Assembly: GCA_033439765.1 (NCBI GenBank)
Contig: JAULSN010000004.1
Span: forward strand, 2,490,001-2,554,000
Source: Lasiosphaeria ovina
Taxonomy: Eukaryota > Ascomycota > Sordariomycetes > Sordariales > Lasiosphaeriaceae
Reading direction: 5' to 3'
Length of the DNA stretch: 64,000 bases
Positions 44,173-55,926 of this stretch are shown piece by piece. The translations under genes were made by a program, and so were the position numbers. The notes beneath the pieces are model-generated. The model was not told where the DNA came from. It did no database searches and saw only the letters and a list, made by a program, of their open reading frames with translations. Within the stretch, counting starts at the first letter, position 1. Each line of letters opens with the position of its first letter.

Positions 44173-46376
44173 CAGCATCCCGGGTGGCTCGTCGCTTGGG
44201 GTTGGCCTTGGGCGAAACATGAGGGACGTAGTGGAATGCAGGCCCCTGGGGTGGTCGTCGGGAGAAAAACCAAGGCTGTACAGGTACCCGGATACAAAGT
44301 ATACCGAGGGCTCCAACAAGCCGGCCGCGTCTTCGGAGGGGCGGTATGAGGATAATGCGAGGCGGGTGGGCTTGTTGTTGGAGGAATTCGAAGAGTTGTG
44401 CATATGGGAGGGGCACACTCTGTCGAGGAGGCTGATTTGAAAGGGCGGTGACCTGAGCTCCGTTCCCTAGAGGAGGCTGCCTTGAAAGGGCCTGAGCTCC
44501 GTTCCCCGGTGCAGCATGTTGCGTAGACTCTGAATCTCCCCCCGGAGAGCTTCCGCCCAGTTCCATGTGCCGTAACTCAGGCTGCTCTTGCTCAGTCCCC
44601 ACTAGCTTTGTATGAGCAATCTTCTGTCCAGTACAGGATGATGTTAACTGACCTTCATTTGCATGTGTGAAGGCCCGTAATGTAGGACACTTCGACTTGT
44701 TTGCGTGGCGGCCGCTCTGCGAGTATAGAGATATCGACACTCTACTTCTTGTCGGCGGGGACGGACGGACGACTCAGGTCTCTCCTGAGCCAATGGGAGT
44801 TTGCTTGGGTGGACCCACTCAGGCGGTGGATTTCCACCACCTAAGTGGGTCCATCGACAGGTGACGCAAACCGCAGCCTTGAGGAACGAAGCTTGGATGT
44901 GAAAGGAAAAATTATTTTCAGGTGCTCGAATCATTCTAGTCAAAAGGAGAAGATCTAGATTCTTACCCCAGTGTGGCAGGGTCAGGGTCAGAACGATTTT
45001 AGAGGCTGACAAAAGTGCAGGGTTTCCCAAACGTCGAATCAGAGTATGTCAGTATGACACCCGGTGGGTGTTAAATGACAGGCATGCATCCAGGAAGTTC
45101 GAATTGTCGGTTATCTTCGTCGCACCGCAGCAACCGACGCACATTCGATGCCACCCTAACTCTATCCAATCCTACTCTAGTTCTGCATATTTCTTTGGGG
45201 GATAACGGTTGCGATGCGGCCGTGCTCCGCTATCCAGAGACAGGGCTGAGCCGAGCGGGGACTCCTCAGGACCAGCCGCGTCTAACGAAGATGGCGAACT
45301 CTGGTAAAGAATACGTATGAGCTCCAGCAAAACTATGGGGCTAGTATATATATCTCGATACATCGAAGGGGCCAGGACTTTATGTTTCGTTCTGCTAAGG
45401 GTATCTCACCGCTGTTAGCAGATGATATTGTATGGACTCGTTACCTTTCAACACCTTTTAGTACCAACTTTATGGAAAAGGAAAGGCGCTACCCTCCGCC
45501 AATCGTGATCACAGGGGAGGATATGGCGAATACTGGAAAAGGAAGTCTAAAGGAAAACCAGGGTCGCGCTTCTATAGATATTAGTTGTCGCGCTAGTCGC
45601 GTATACTACGAAGGAGTGACGCTGACGTTGCGCTTTCGCCATAGCATCACCCTGTAGATGAAATTGAAATGCAAGCCGGGATTGGACCTTGGCATTCACA
45701 ACTTTGTTAAGACACTGGAGATTACCCCGGGTGACACAGAACGCTCGTTGAACGAAGAAGGGTCGGGCCACAGGGCGGCCGTCAAGGCCGACCGGGCCGC
45801 TAAGTCGGAGACGATGGCGGCGCTGCAGGAGCGGACGAGGCGGGGCGGCCGAGGAAACTATGCAAGACGGCTCGTGGAGTCGGGGCGCCAGTCACCCTAT
45901 GTCGGCGACCGGATGGACGCGTCCACAGGCGTGGTCGCGCCAGCGGTTGACCCCGACATCCTCTCGACCCCTCCTCCAGAAATGGACGCCTCCAGAAGTG
46001 GACCTTTCGCATGCAGAGGACGAGAAAACGAACTCCTGTCAGCTGAGCCTTGCCGTCCTCTAGAAATAGACATCTCCAGAAATAGCCTCCAGAGATCTCT
46101 CCAGAAATAGACCTCTCCACGAAGTTGAACTTGCCGAGTCGTCGGGTTCGATTTTGGGGTCGACGCCCTCGGCGACGATCTCCAGGCCTTGAGGATATGT
46201 GGCGTGGAGCGTGTCGGATGGCGGGGGCGGCGTAGGTGCCCCGCGTGGTGGGCAGGAGGCCCGCTCCAAACTATTCCAATTGTTTTCCCGGCCATCCCAA
46301 GTCTGCGGGGCGCTCGAGTATCCAATCCAGAGAAGCAGCACTTCCATCACGGCCTGTGGGCCCAAAAATGGGCCCT
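44173..46376. other. Degenerate intergenic block
   Basis: Contains an imperfect direct duplication near 44424-44505 (units with GAGGAGGCTG...TTGAAAGGGC...CTGAGCTCCGTTCCC), an inverted repeat at 44811-44852, and a run of degenerate CTCCAGAAATGGAC-type units at 45970-46115. Frames at 45382-46110 are interrupted by stops and show no recognisable domain. No gene is called. Confidence 0.4.
44811..44852. repeat. Inverted repeat (hairpin), 20-nt arms
   Basis: GGACCCACTCAGGCGGTGGA and, after a 2-base loop, TCCACCACCTAAGTGGGTCC. The arms match at 18 of 20 positions; both mismatches are C/T differences. It could form a cruciform or hairpin RNA, or be the junction of inverted fragments. Confidence 0.75.
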
Positions 46377-48582
46377 CTAGACATGGCCGCCACGGCAAGG
46401 CGGAACATCAATTAGGAGAAAGGTCAACTCATAGATGACGCAAGCTAGCCAAACTTGCGCCAACGGCAACTGACAAGGAGCCTGGGGGCGGCGCACAACG
46501 TGGTCTTCCACCACGACGCAGCAGACCGTAACGGCGTTGATCGCAGCATCTCTTCGCTGGTATTGTCCTTCGACTGTGGTTTCGACTAGAGCCATTAGCG
46601 CATCCATCAATCGTTCCTGGGCTGGGCGTCTTGGACGGTTGGAGGCCTCGACTATCGGGACGTCGACGAAGCCAAGCCCACTAAGTTGGGCCTCGATGTC
46701 GATGACTACCTGTTTGTCGGACCATTCGTCTCTGATCTGCTGTTTGAGAGCTCTCTTCATACTCTGCTTCTCGCTCCGGAACTTGCTCTGCGCCTTCTTG
46801 TACTTGCCCATGGCCTTACGTGAGTGCTTTGCTAGTCGACGTAGTTCCTCGATGCGGCGGGATGATTGCTTAATGTGAGGATCAGAATTGATGGATGCTG
46901 CCTGTTCAGCTGTAAGGTCCACGGGGCGGCGTTTGCTGATCGAGTGACCGATGCTGCAGAACATTTCCACCAAGGGTTCTGCGGCTCTAGGCCGCGGACG
47001 ATCGAGTACGGGTCTACGGCGACTTGGCGCCCGAGGTAGTGCTTCTGGAATGGATTGGAGTTTGCGTGGTTCAACATGAGGTTCCTGGTCGCGTCGCTCA
47101 CATCATCTATTGGACCGTTAGCGAGAATGGCTTGTTTGGGCGGACACGGGACAAAACGTACCGGTTTTATCAAACGCATTGGCGGCATTGTACCGCAGGT
47201 TGTATGGGATGGTTGGAATCTCCAAGCCCATGAGCTCGCCGATTCTCTTGATCCACCCCGCGATCATCGCATAACTAATACGCGTGTTCGGGGAAATCTC
47301 GTAGCCAACCAGTTTCTTGATGGCTCGGCGGAATACATAGACGCCTTTCATACTAGCCTTGAGCGGCAGAGGCAGCTCCTACTCGCCTGGGTGGATGTTG
47401 AGTCTGGTTGCCTGCTCGGGGCTGGTCAGACTCAGGGCCCTGAAGGCTCGATGGCGAAAGAGGATACCGAGGAGGAAGATTTGGGGGCAGAGAGTCAGAG
47501 ACGGGTCGAACAAGGTTTCGGGGAGCGTCACAGTCTTCCTAGCATGGCGTGAGCATACGTCGAGAACACCGACGAGGTCCGGGGTCTCCCCGGGCCGGGA
47601 AACTTACGCATCTTTGGTGCCAAGATATGTCTTAGTGAACTCCAGCGTGAACTTGACCAGGATTTTGTGTGGGCCGCCGATGGGGGCTCGGGCCAGCACG
47701 ACTCGGAGGTCTCCGAAGCGGAGGAGGAGGACCGAGGTAGGACGAGCGCCGGTGGGAGCGAGCAGCAGGAGAAACAGGACACATAGAATGCGGAGCTCGC
47801 CCAGGCGGAACGACTTCTTGGTGGTACCCAACGTCTCCTCGACTTGCTGCTTGAGGTTGTCGATGGTCATGCACCTGTTCTCGCGTTTCTCGTCGCTCAG
47901 CTCGTGCTTTATGGCGAGAGATTTCAGGACCCGGACACGTTAGCCAGGCGTCTTGGTACTGGGCTTGGGAAGAGCCACCCTGTGCATTCTCCGATTCATG
48001 GTCGCATCAAGCTTCCCGCCCGTAGCCCTCTCGTAGACGAGCCGGTAGAGCTTCCAATACGTCCCAAGGGACCTGGTCTTCTTTGTTCCGCGCTTCTTCC
48101 TCCCATCCTTGCCTGTTTTCTGGCTCAGCATCCAGTCGAAGAAGTAGTAGAGGAACTTGAGCGAGACAAATTCGAAGCGTTCCTGTGGATCGTGCTCGAG
48201 GAACGTGCAATACCTACGACTTGTCAGCACGAACCAAGCAATAGTAAGACATTCTATAGACCACGTACCGATTCCATAGCTCTTCTACTCCGACGAGAAG
48301 GACGGTACTACCTGGGCTGTAGTCTTCGCCGTCGAAGGCCGCGTCGTTGAACTCTTCCAGTCCCTTGAGGTAGTACTCTCGAGGATGTAGGTTGCCCTCA
48401 AAGAGCTGCACCTAGTCTTCTACGTCGACGTCGTCGCAATCGTCTCCAAAGTCGTCAATATCCGCCACACTAGTCTCGGAGCCAGCATCGTCGGGCTCGA
48501 CATCGAACACCTCGTCCTCGTCCGACGAAGGCACGTCGTCTGAATCGTCCGAGTCATCGGTTCTACGGCGGCGACGCGCCAT
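46377..48582 (-). pseudogene. DUF3435 tyrosine recombinase (Starship-captain-like) pseudogene
   Basis: DUF3435 proteins are fungal tyrosine recombinases, including captains of Starship elements. The gene starts MARRRRRTDDSDDSDD (48582) and continues HPREYYLKGLEEFNDAAF, an intron (WNR|YCTFLEHDP), KHELSDEKRENRCMTIDNLK, an intron, TLPETLFDPSLTLCPQIFLLG, KKLVGYEISPNTRISYAMI, the arginine-containing PYNLRYNAANAFDKT, an intron, then NHANSNPFQKHYLGRQ (likely His and Tyr of the active site) and SIGHSISKRRPVDLT. Lesions: in-frame TAG at 48412-48414, TAA at 47940-47942, TAG at 47379-47381, and a frameshift near 46980 between GLEPQN and PLVEMFCSIG. Each stop can come from one C-to-T change in CAG or CAA. 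Introns and the rest of the frame are well preserved, so decay is fairly recent. No cargo or element border is visible. Confidence 0.85.
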
Positions 48583-50899
48583 TCGAATCGTTTCGAGGAG
48601 AGGCAAGAGAGGCAAGCGGTGCCACAGGACAGGCACCTCGCATTGCGAGAGTGGTGTGGGCGCGGCCCCTTACTATGTAAGTGCTAAGGTGGGAGCCATT
48701 TTCGGCTGGCTTCCTGGATCCAGGAACGATGAAGGGGGAAGCAGAGGTCAGAAAAGCCCGCCCGGTTTAGGGCCCTGAGAATGAGTTGGTGGGGTCAGTG
48801 GTTCCTAGCAGGGTACCTGGCGGGGTGTATGGAGGTACCTCGCACGGCTGCGGTCGTGGGCTGGAACGGAGGGGCAGGTTTAAGCGGCACTAGATTTCTA
48901 GCTGATGTGCCACCGGAGGGGCGGCAGAACCCTCCAAAAACGGCGGCAGATACGCCGTCACATTGTTTAATCTAGTATAAGAAACACTACAGCTATTACA
49001 TAGTACTGCGGTACGGAGTCTAGATGCTCTGTTTGGGTGATGAGTTTGCTAGTCCATGCGACCTAGGCCTACTCGTAATAGTAAGCCCGGGCAACATGGT
49101 TCAGTCACCTACCTACTAAGTATCTAACCTTGTCTCTCTCGGTCCAGTCCTGACGGCTGTGGGAGTTCAGGGCGTACATACACCATTTCACGGTAAATTC
49201 CAACGAGGGAAAATGATGAAAAGTGTCTGAAAGACAGTATTATGGTAGAGTCTAGGACTCTGTATTTGGAAGAACAACGATGCAAGTAAAACGAAGAAGA
49301 ATTACCAAAGTCAAGGTCTTCGAAGAAGGGTAGCGGGCCCCATAGTAATTACAGGCCTAGGCTAATGATACTGTGGGAAAGAGGAGGCCAAGACGGTCAG
49401 AATGGGATGCTGAAGGTTGTGGTTGAAGGTGTGGTTAATTTGTTGGGGGAGTCTACTCGGACTGTAGAAAACGTCTACTGCACTGTAGGTACATCGCGCC
49501 CTGGCGCCAAGCCACTAAAACCCCACTTTTCGCACTGAAAAAGAGCCTATTTCCTGGGATGAAGCCAGCGCACACAAGTTCGGATCAATTACGTAGTCGC
49601 ACTGCAATTGCACCACGCCGCCGTCGCCAACGTCAACATACTTCCAAATGCGGTAACTATCGCTCAGGACCGTAGATTCGCTCAAATCGTTCATTTCGAT
49701 AATAAAAGCCGAAGCTCAAGATATGTTGTTGCTTATATAATATGCCCAAAAATGCAATAAAAACCTGCCCTGCCTACGCATCGTCAAGATCACTACTTTA
49801 TTGCGCGTCAAATGCTGTAGCTAAAGCCCTCGTAGTCCGGCGGGTCGATGCACCGCGTGTAGAAGCCTTTGTAACACCTCCACGGCCCATGCGCGCCGTG
49901 GGCGTTGAAGCCGGTGTGCTAGATGAACCCTGAGTTCGTGATGCTCCCGACGATGCATGTGGTGTTGTTGTTGTTATACGGCCGCCCCGGCTGCCCCGGC
50001 TGCCCGGACCTCCATTTGTTGCCCGCGCTCGCTGTGCCTTACCGCCGCGCCCGCCGCGACCGCCACGAGTAGGCGAGGGGGTATGAGGCCATTCATAGTA
50101 CGTAGTGCCTGTATAGGTGCGTTATCTTTGGTGTTTTCCATGCCCCTGCGGTCTCTATTGTCTTCTTGTTGTAGGTTGACACCCTCCTACTCTGAGGCAG
50201 CCCGGCGAATGGATGGATTCAAGCCGCTCGCCCGGCCAGTCGAGGTGGCTGTCGGGGTCTGTGTCGGTGCCGTTGTCAACGGCTCTGTTGATAACGGAGC
50301 CGTAGACCGGGGTGCCCGGGGGTCCGGGGCGAACGCCGTCGAGCCTCGGGGTCTACCACGTAGGCGCTCCACGCGGTCGAATTCGTGGAACCTCATATAC
50401 TGATCCTCATCGCGTATGGACCTCTCCAACCACTAGTAAGGATGAAAATCCAGCTTCTTGAGGACTAGGTTACCTTCCATTCCCTTTTCTAGGCGGGCCC
50501 GGCCATCCATAAATCGTTCAAGGAGGTCATGACTACACGGCATGCCGAACTACGCCTTGAACTGGCCGGTGTACGGCTTTAGAGGTGCCGGGGCCGAGTT
50601 TTGTACGTTGGTATGGCGCTGAGCATGATCCTGTATTATTCGGTGATCTTTTTTATGCCCTGCCTAGCAATATTAAGGGCGACATCCCCGATCCACGTCT
50701 TGCCCAAATATTCACGCTTGAGGCTGTATTGCTCGTGCTTTCGGGCATCGTCAATGGTCTCCTTCATCTTCACGGTCGCTGAGTTCAAAAGGATCGTCGG
50801 AATCGGACAAATCGACGCCCGCGGCCATTTCTATCGCTAGATTAGCCTTATAGATTGAAAATAAAGCTGCGCACCTACTTGCGCGGCGATAAAATCGCG

Positions 50900-50900
<1 letters not shown>
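48583..50900. other. Degenerate DNA, possible retroelement relic on the minus strand
   Basis: No intact gene. On the minus strand, 49800-50090 encodes a Gly/Arg/Thr-rich frame (RGGRGGKAQRARATNGG) and 50640-50800 encodes KETIDDARKHEQYSLKREYL, separated by stops. This order vaguely recalls a Gag-type region with a basic tail, but I cannot confirm it. The rest is AT-richer filler. Confidence 0.25.
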
Positions 50901-50933
<33 letters not shown>

Positions 50934-50934
50934 A
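50901..50934. repeat. (TTG)11 trinucleotide microsatellite
   Basis: Eleven TTG units in a row; on the minus strand they give a short poly-Gln in a frame that is otherwise not coding. Confidence 0.95.
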
Positions 50935-51486
50935 GCTCAATTGACGGTATTGTGGTGTTGTGGTTAATATGGAAGGTTTTGGTGGATTTGGCGATGCCCT
51001 CAATTGCAGGTAAAAATTGGCCCGGGCGCAGGGTGCGGGCGTAGGGTGCCGGGCAGGCCATCTGAAAAAGCGTTCAATCCATTGAACTAGGCTTTTTGAA
51101 GTGCGAAAATCCGATTTTGGCTGGGCTAGTGGCTTGGCGCGATGGCTCAATGTACCTTTTTGGTGTGCCACAGTATAATAGATGCTTTCTACAGTCCGAG
51201 TAGACTCCCTCAATTTGTTAATGATAGAGGAAGAAGGAAGTGTGTGAAAAGGAGGGAAGGAAGCTCCTTATATATACACAAAAATCCACACATATCCAAG
51301 CTCCACAACAACCTGCCTTAAAGGCCAGTTAGCCTTATCTTCCTTCAGTTATTAGAAAAAGTACATTATTGGCCTTTTTCTATAGCTGGGATGCTTCGGC
51401 TTACACGGTACGTATATAACCGAGATGCCTCGGCACGTATTTAGCTAGTTAGGGGGTACGTAGCTATGTATTTTATTAAGGGTTTG

Positions 51487-51755
51487 AAAAACTAAGCTAC
51501 CTGGCAAGTCAGGAAGGGGTCGCTGAACGGTGCCTCCGGCAGCCCTCCAGGGGCGCCTGCGGCGGGCTGCTCGCTGCGCTCAGTATTCCGCGGCTTAAGG
51601 AATCCGAGGATTATCCGATCGACCAGTCCCTGGAGTCCATTTCGACACGGACGAAAACTGGCCAATCCCTATTCCGTATACGAGAAACTTTCGGCACCTT
51701 CACGGTAAAGTAGAAGAGATAGCCTCTCTACGCCACCTCCGGGAGTTAAGGTTTT
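51487..51755 (-). repeat. Dispersed repeat fragment, inverted copy
   Basis: The reverse complement matches the first ~215 bases of the 22605-23055 unit: CCGGAGGTGGCGTAGAGAGG at one end, GTCCGTGTCGAAATGGAC in the middle and CCTTCCTGACTTGCCAGGTA at the other. It contains extra bases around 51545-51585 relative to the reference copy. Confidence 0.83.
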
Positions 51756-51783
51756 CTTTACTATGTATGCTAAAAGCCCATCC

Positions 51784-51800
51784 GGGGGGGGGGGGGGGGG
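51784..51800. repeat. Poly-G tract
   Basis: About 17 consecutive G bases. Length may be unreliable in assembly. Confidence 0.9.
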
Positions 51801-52022
51801 ACTAGGCCATTTACAGTATAGGCTGCTTCTGGGCCGTGCATCGGTTGGATGCGCGAGAAAGGGCCTTGACACAGGTACCTAACCGGTACTTGCAAGAGAC
51901 TTGTGCGCTGGTGTTAAGCCGCCAGCCAAATTCGGCGGCCAGAACAGTAAAACAACGACAGTCAGTTGTTACAAGAAAATAAGAAAAAGCTTTGATACAA
52001 AGGCCGCCCCTGCTCGGCTAGC

Positions 52023-54203
52023 TCAGAACAGCGACGTCTGCTCGCGCTCCAAGTCGGCTATGGAGAACTGCGCCTTGGCGTGGCCTTTCAGGAATGCCGA
52101 GCACAGCAGCGCCGTGGCGACGCTGACGTTGAGGCTGTCGACGCAGGCGGCGTCGGCCGACAGGTTGGGGATGGCCACCTCGAAGTCGGCCTTGGACTTG
52201 ACGATGTGGCGTGCGAGGCCCTCGCCCTCGTTGCCGACGAGCAGCACGCAGGGCCCGTGGCGCAGCGGGTCGCGGTCCTCGACGTCGTGCACGTCCAGCT
52301 GGCGGTGCTGCGTCGTCGACGACGCCGAGCTGCCGCTGCCCGACGGCTTGTGCGGCACCGCCGCGTAGACGGACCAGCCGTTGTCGCGCGACTCGGCCAG
52401 GAACCGCGGAAGGTTGGGGATCGAGTACAGCGGCACCGACTCGCTCGCCCCCGACGCCGCCTTGAGCGTCACGCCCGACACCTTAGCCGACCCGTGCTTG
52501 GTGGTGGCCAGTGCTGTCGCTCCCAGGAACCCGACGCTGCGCATGATGGCCCCCACGTTGCCCGGGTCCAGCACCTGGTCCAGCACCACCACCAGCGGCT
52601 TGTGCGTCGCGCTCAGCGGCGGCATCACGGCCGACTCCCCGTTGATGGCCTTTTCCTCTTCCGACTGGTGGTCGAGCCTGACCTCGTAGGCGCTACCGCC
52701 GCCCTCTTCTCCCGCCTCGATCAGCGGGCCCAGCGATTGCACGGGCGGCTGCTGCAGCGGCGACGTCTCGAGGACGTAGCCGTTGTGCGGCCGCTGCTCG
52801 GCCATCTTGTCCATCATGCGCAGGCCGTCCTGGTCGCTGAGCACGGTGATCTCTACGCCCCTGCGCGTGGCGAGCGCCTCGAGGCCCTGGTCGCGGTCCG
52901 GGTTCTGCCGGTTGCTGCCGCCGTAGATGTAGAGGTGGTACGGCTTGCGCCGCATCGACCGCAGCGCCGCCGTGACCACGGACCGCCCGTAGATGAACTG
53001 CGACGCCGCCGTCGTGTATCTTATCGACACGGGCTGCCGCTCCTGCCAGATCTTGAACCGTCGCTCCCGCGCCGACCGGCCCGAGCTGTCGTGCGGCTCC
53101 CACGCCTCCTTCTCCCGCGCCTTCCACGGCTTCCTCTCGCGCGACTCCCACGGCGCCGGCGGTTTCTCTGAACGCGCCGGGCGGTCTGAGAACTGTCTGC
53201 GCGCCGGTCTCTCTACGCCTTCTTCTGTGGTGGAAGAGCCCCAAGAGGAGGGTAAATCGGTACCTTCTAGCTTAATAGTTTGCCTCACGGGATCCCTTTC
53301 TGTGCGTACTGTGCGTTCTGTGCTGCTGGAGAATCCTTGGCTCGATGGGGTTTCTGCGCGATCAGGACGGCTTGGGCGGTCAGAGAAGTCCCAGGATGAG
53401 GCCCTCTCTGGACGCTCTCCGCGGGCATTTCCCGACCGCGGCGCTGATTGGTCCCGGCGGCTGGGGCGGTCAGAGCGTGTGTAGCCAGAGCGAGAGCTGC
53501 CCCGTTCCGAGCGTCTCCCGGAACCCGAGGAACCGCCACGCGCTGGCCGCTCTCGACGCGCTGAATGGTCTGAAGATGCGTCTGGGACAGCAGCAGAAGT
53601 TGACCCATCCCAGTTCTGGGGGGCATGAGAGGGCGCCCGATCGGTTGTCCGCTTCATCCCTTCGAGAGAGGAAAACGAGTCTCCAGACTCCTTCGAGTCT
53701 CTCCAGCCGGTGGATCTGGGACGCAGAGGTGCGGGGGATGACTGCCGCTTCACGACCTTGTCGACTAATTCGGGGTCCAGCTTTCCCGTCTGTAGCTGAT
53801 TTACTAGACTCTTCTTCCCGAAGCTGAGTTTCTCGTCGTAGAAGCGCGCCTGCCGGGACAGGGGCCTAGCTTTTGTTGGGTCATGGGTGATATCTTTCTT
53901 GCCCTTGCGGATCTTGAAGGCCGAGTCGGCCACTTCAGCACGGGCAGCTTGTCTCTGGGCATACGTCATGCCCTTGAGGCTGTCCTGAAACTCCTGCCTC
54001 AAGGCGGCGGACGAGGCTGATGATGCTATGGGTGACCGACGGCCCTGTGGCCGCACAATCTCTGAGCGACGGACGCCTTGATGAATAGCCGCGAGTGACG
54101 CATATCTCCTCGCCAGTCCAACGATTGTGGCGGGCGGTATCGAGGTGGCCAGGGCTGTGGTTCTCAGAGCCCGGTGGGCGGTGAGGAGAGCCATGACTGC
54201 CAT
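52023..54203 (-). CDS. mrm1: Mitochondrial rRNA 2'-O-methyltransferase MRM1 (SpoU family, 726 aa)
   Basis: Methylates a guanosine ribose in the large mitochondrial rRNA; acts in the mitochondrial matrix. Single exon. I chose the ATG at 54203 (context CACCATGG, MAVMALLTAHRALR), which gives a presequence-like N-terminus; the frame is open 107 codons further upstream without such character. A long Arg/Ser/Pro/Glu-rich segment (about residues 130-390, with repeated SDRPSRRD-like units) precedes the enzyme. The SpoU substrate-binding domain begins near TTAASQFIYGRSVVTAALR. Knot motifs follow in order: motif 1 VLDQVLDPGNVGAIMRSVGF, motif 2 VLLVGNEGEGLARHIVK and motif 3 IPNLSADAACVDSLNVSVATA. All three are complete. 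The protein is far longer than yeast Mrm1 because of the disordered segment. Confidence 0.92.
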   Translation of the reverse strand: MAVMALLTAHRALRTTALATSIPPATIVGLARRYASLAAIHQGVRRSEIVRPQGRRSPIASSASSAALRQEFQDSLKGMTYAQRQAARAEVADSAFKIRKGKKDITHDPTKARPLSRQARFYDEKLSFGKKSLVNQLQTGKLDPELVDKVVKRQSSPAPLRPRSTGWRDSKESGDSFSSLEGMKRTTDRAPSHAPQNWDGSTSAAVPDASSDHSARRERPARGGSSGSGRRSERGSSRSGYTRSDRPSRRDQSAPRSGNARGERPERASSWDFSDRPSRPDRAETPSSQGFSSSTERTVRTERDPVRQTIKLEGTDLPSSWGSSTTEEGVERPARRQFSDRPARSEKPPAPWESRERKPWKAREKEAWEPHDSSGRSARERRFKIWQERQPVSIRYTTAASQFIYGRSVVTAALRSMRRKPYHLYIYGGSNRQNPDRDQGLEALATRRGVEITVLSDQDGLRMMDKMAEQRPHNGYVLETSPLQQPPVQSLGPLIEAGEEGGGSAYEVRLDHQSEEEKAINGESAVMPPLSATHKPLVVVLDQVLDPGNVGAIMRSVGFLGATALATTKHGSAKVSGVTLKAASGASESVPLYSIPNLPRFLAESRDNGWSVYAAVPHKPSGSGSSASSTTQHRQLDVHDVEDRDPLRHGPCVLLVGNEGEGLARHIVKSKADFEVAIPNLSADAACVDSLNVSVATALLCSAFLKGHAKAQFSIADLEREQTSLF

Positions 54204-55208
54204 GGTGCGGGCTGCCCCTGGGCGCGTCGTTGCCCCTTTACCTCGCCAAGTTTTTGGTGTGAGGTGTAGATGCCCGTTTTGGCTTCTCGCCTGTTTTCTT
54301 GGCGGCCTTTGCTGAAAATCGAGGATTGATGAACTGCTTGAACAGACAGAGGGACAGAACGACCTTGTGAGAAGCAAGAACCGGGGTTCGATGTGCGAAT
54401 TATATGTGCTGAGGCGGATGAATGTCGTTATTCTTTGGCTCAGTGAATTCAGCAACTGCCTGCTGATTGCTTCCGCTGAAATGCTGTGAAAGTCGGGAAT
54501 ATCTAATATTCCGTGGCAGAACAAATCACCGGGAGCCGCTGGGTCCGGGGTATACTGTAAAAAAACCCTCCAAACGAGTGGTATATAATGTGAGAATTTA
54601 TATGAAAATTACAAGTGACACTTGAACGAAGGGAAAACTTGGAGAATAAATGCACCCCATTCCGTAAGTAACGAAAAAAAAAGAATGGTCCACGGCGACA
54701 GAGGTCTCCACTTGCAAACGAGCCCTGCAAGCCCCACCATCCCCACCCCGGCCCCAAGGTCGCAGCCAATTGCACAGGTCAGGACGCCACCTTTTTTCTG
54801 TGTCGTCCAAAGTGCTGGACGCGTCGACAAGTGCTAAAGCCGGGCGGCGCGTTTCGACATCACCACAGTCCGAACGACATATCTTGCCGATTGACGGTGC
54901 CACCAACATTTGCACGCGTCTAGACTCGGCCCATGGTCTTGCAATAGGTATGTGATACAGAACAAATCAATATTTTGGCAGTGCACCTTGCTAACCAGCG
55001 CCGGGCGCCCTTGCGACAGGTTGCCCAGTGTTGTACTAAACAGTCCAGTACTTGGTACCTTCTATTAGTTGCCGTACTGTACATATTCTGTGCACATTTC
55101 TAGCTTCCTTGTTGGCATTACGCGCCCTGCCTCTGGCAATTGACTTCGACGCCCGATTACCTACCTCACATCGAGTCGTGGCGTCCCCTCAGAGCGACGT
55201 GTCCCGCC
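54204..55208. promoter_or_regulatory. Shared upstream region of MRM1 and the acidic protein gene
   Basis: About 1 kb between divergent starts. It includes the upstream-open part of the MRM1 frame (54204-54524), read here as leader. No other coding segment or repeat is supported. Confidence 0.4.
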
Positions 55209-55926
55209 ATGGCCAAGGCGGCAAACGGCCTTTCGATCTCCGAAGAGGAGCCCTTGGATGGCCCGACTCTTGAGCCCGCTGCCTACGAGTTTCAGACCGA
55301 TCTCTCCGAGGACGATTTCTTCCCTGCCCTCGAATCGCCGTCCCTCGAATCGCCATCCCTCGCTCTCGATCTCGAGTCGGAATCAGAGGCAATACACGAG
55401 GCAGAACCAGAGCCAGCGCCAGCGCCAGCGCCCCGAAAACCAACTCGTTCTCTTAAACCAGTTGTGCGGGCAGACCAAGACGCCCCCGTGCTTGTCGGTA
55501 CGAATATACATGGCTTCGACAGCGAGCTGCTAAACGGGAATGCGAAAAAAGCGGCGCATACAGTCAGAGTGGTTGATATCGAGGTTCCGATACCGTGGCT
55601 GTCCCCGTCACAGCGGGCGGCTTTTGAGTATGTCCACGTTGAGGACGAAGACTTTGCCCAAGGACTGGGTTTGAGACGGCGTCACAGGGTAAGCAAGTTT
55701 GCTCAGCTTTCCTTCTCTGTTGCACCACCATTCCTATCGTCGACGGCTCGGCTGCCATGCAAGGAGTGAGCGACAGTCCGACTTGCGACCCAGTCTTGTG
55801 AGATTTATCCGCACGCTATATGTTCTATGTTTGCAAGTCTGCGAGGTGGACTGCGGACGCACTCATGTGTTGCTTGCACGGAGCTATTTCCCCTTGCCAA
55901 ACAGACCTCGCAGTGAAAATACGTGA
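55209..55926 (+). CDS. Acidic hypothetical protein, possibly related to the Mit1 N-terminus (~207 aa)
   Basis: The frame starts MAKAANGLSISEEEPLDG and is rich in Glu, Ser, Pro and Asp; near its end it reads IEVPIPWLSPSQRAAFEYVHVEDED. Unspliced it stops at 55769. A good donor (AGG|GTAAGC at 55689) and an acceptor ending at 55776 join it to SDLRPSLVRFIRTLYVLCLQ... and a stop at 55924-55926. The IEVPIP...FEYV segment resembles, from memory, the region before the first chromo-like domain of fungal Mit1 proteins, and a Mit1-like gene follows on the same strand. It could be a distant first exon of that gene, but the 1.2 kb between them looks like promoter and 5' leader rather than intron. I treat it as a separate hypothetical gene. 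Confidence 0.45.

Noticed and set aside
1..48700. A complete Starship element extending leftward from the DUF3435 gene
   Set aside because: Conserved core genes (UBC12, reductoisomerase, chitin synthase) occupy that side, the recombinase is inactive and no element borders are visible.
49742..50900. A retroelement Gag gene on the minus strand
   Set aside because: Only short frames separated by stops, with no zinc knuckle or polymerase; too weak to call.
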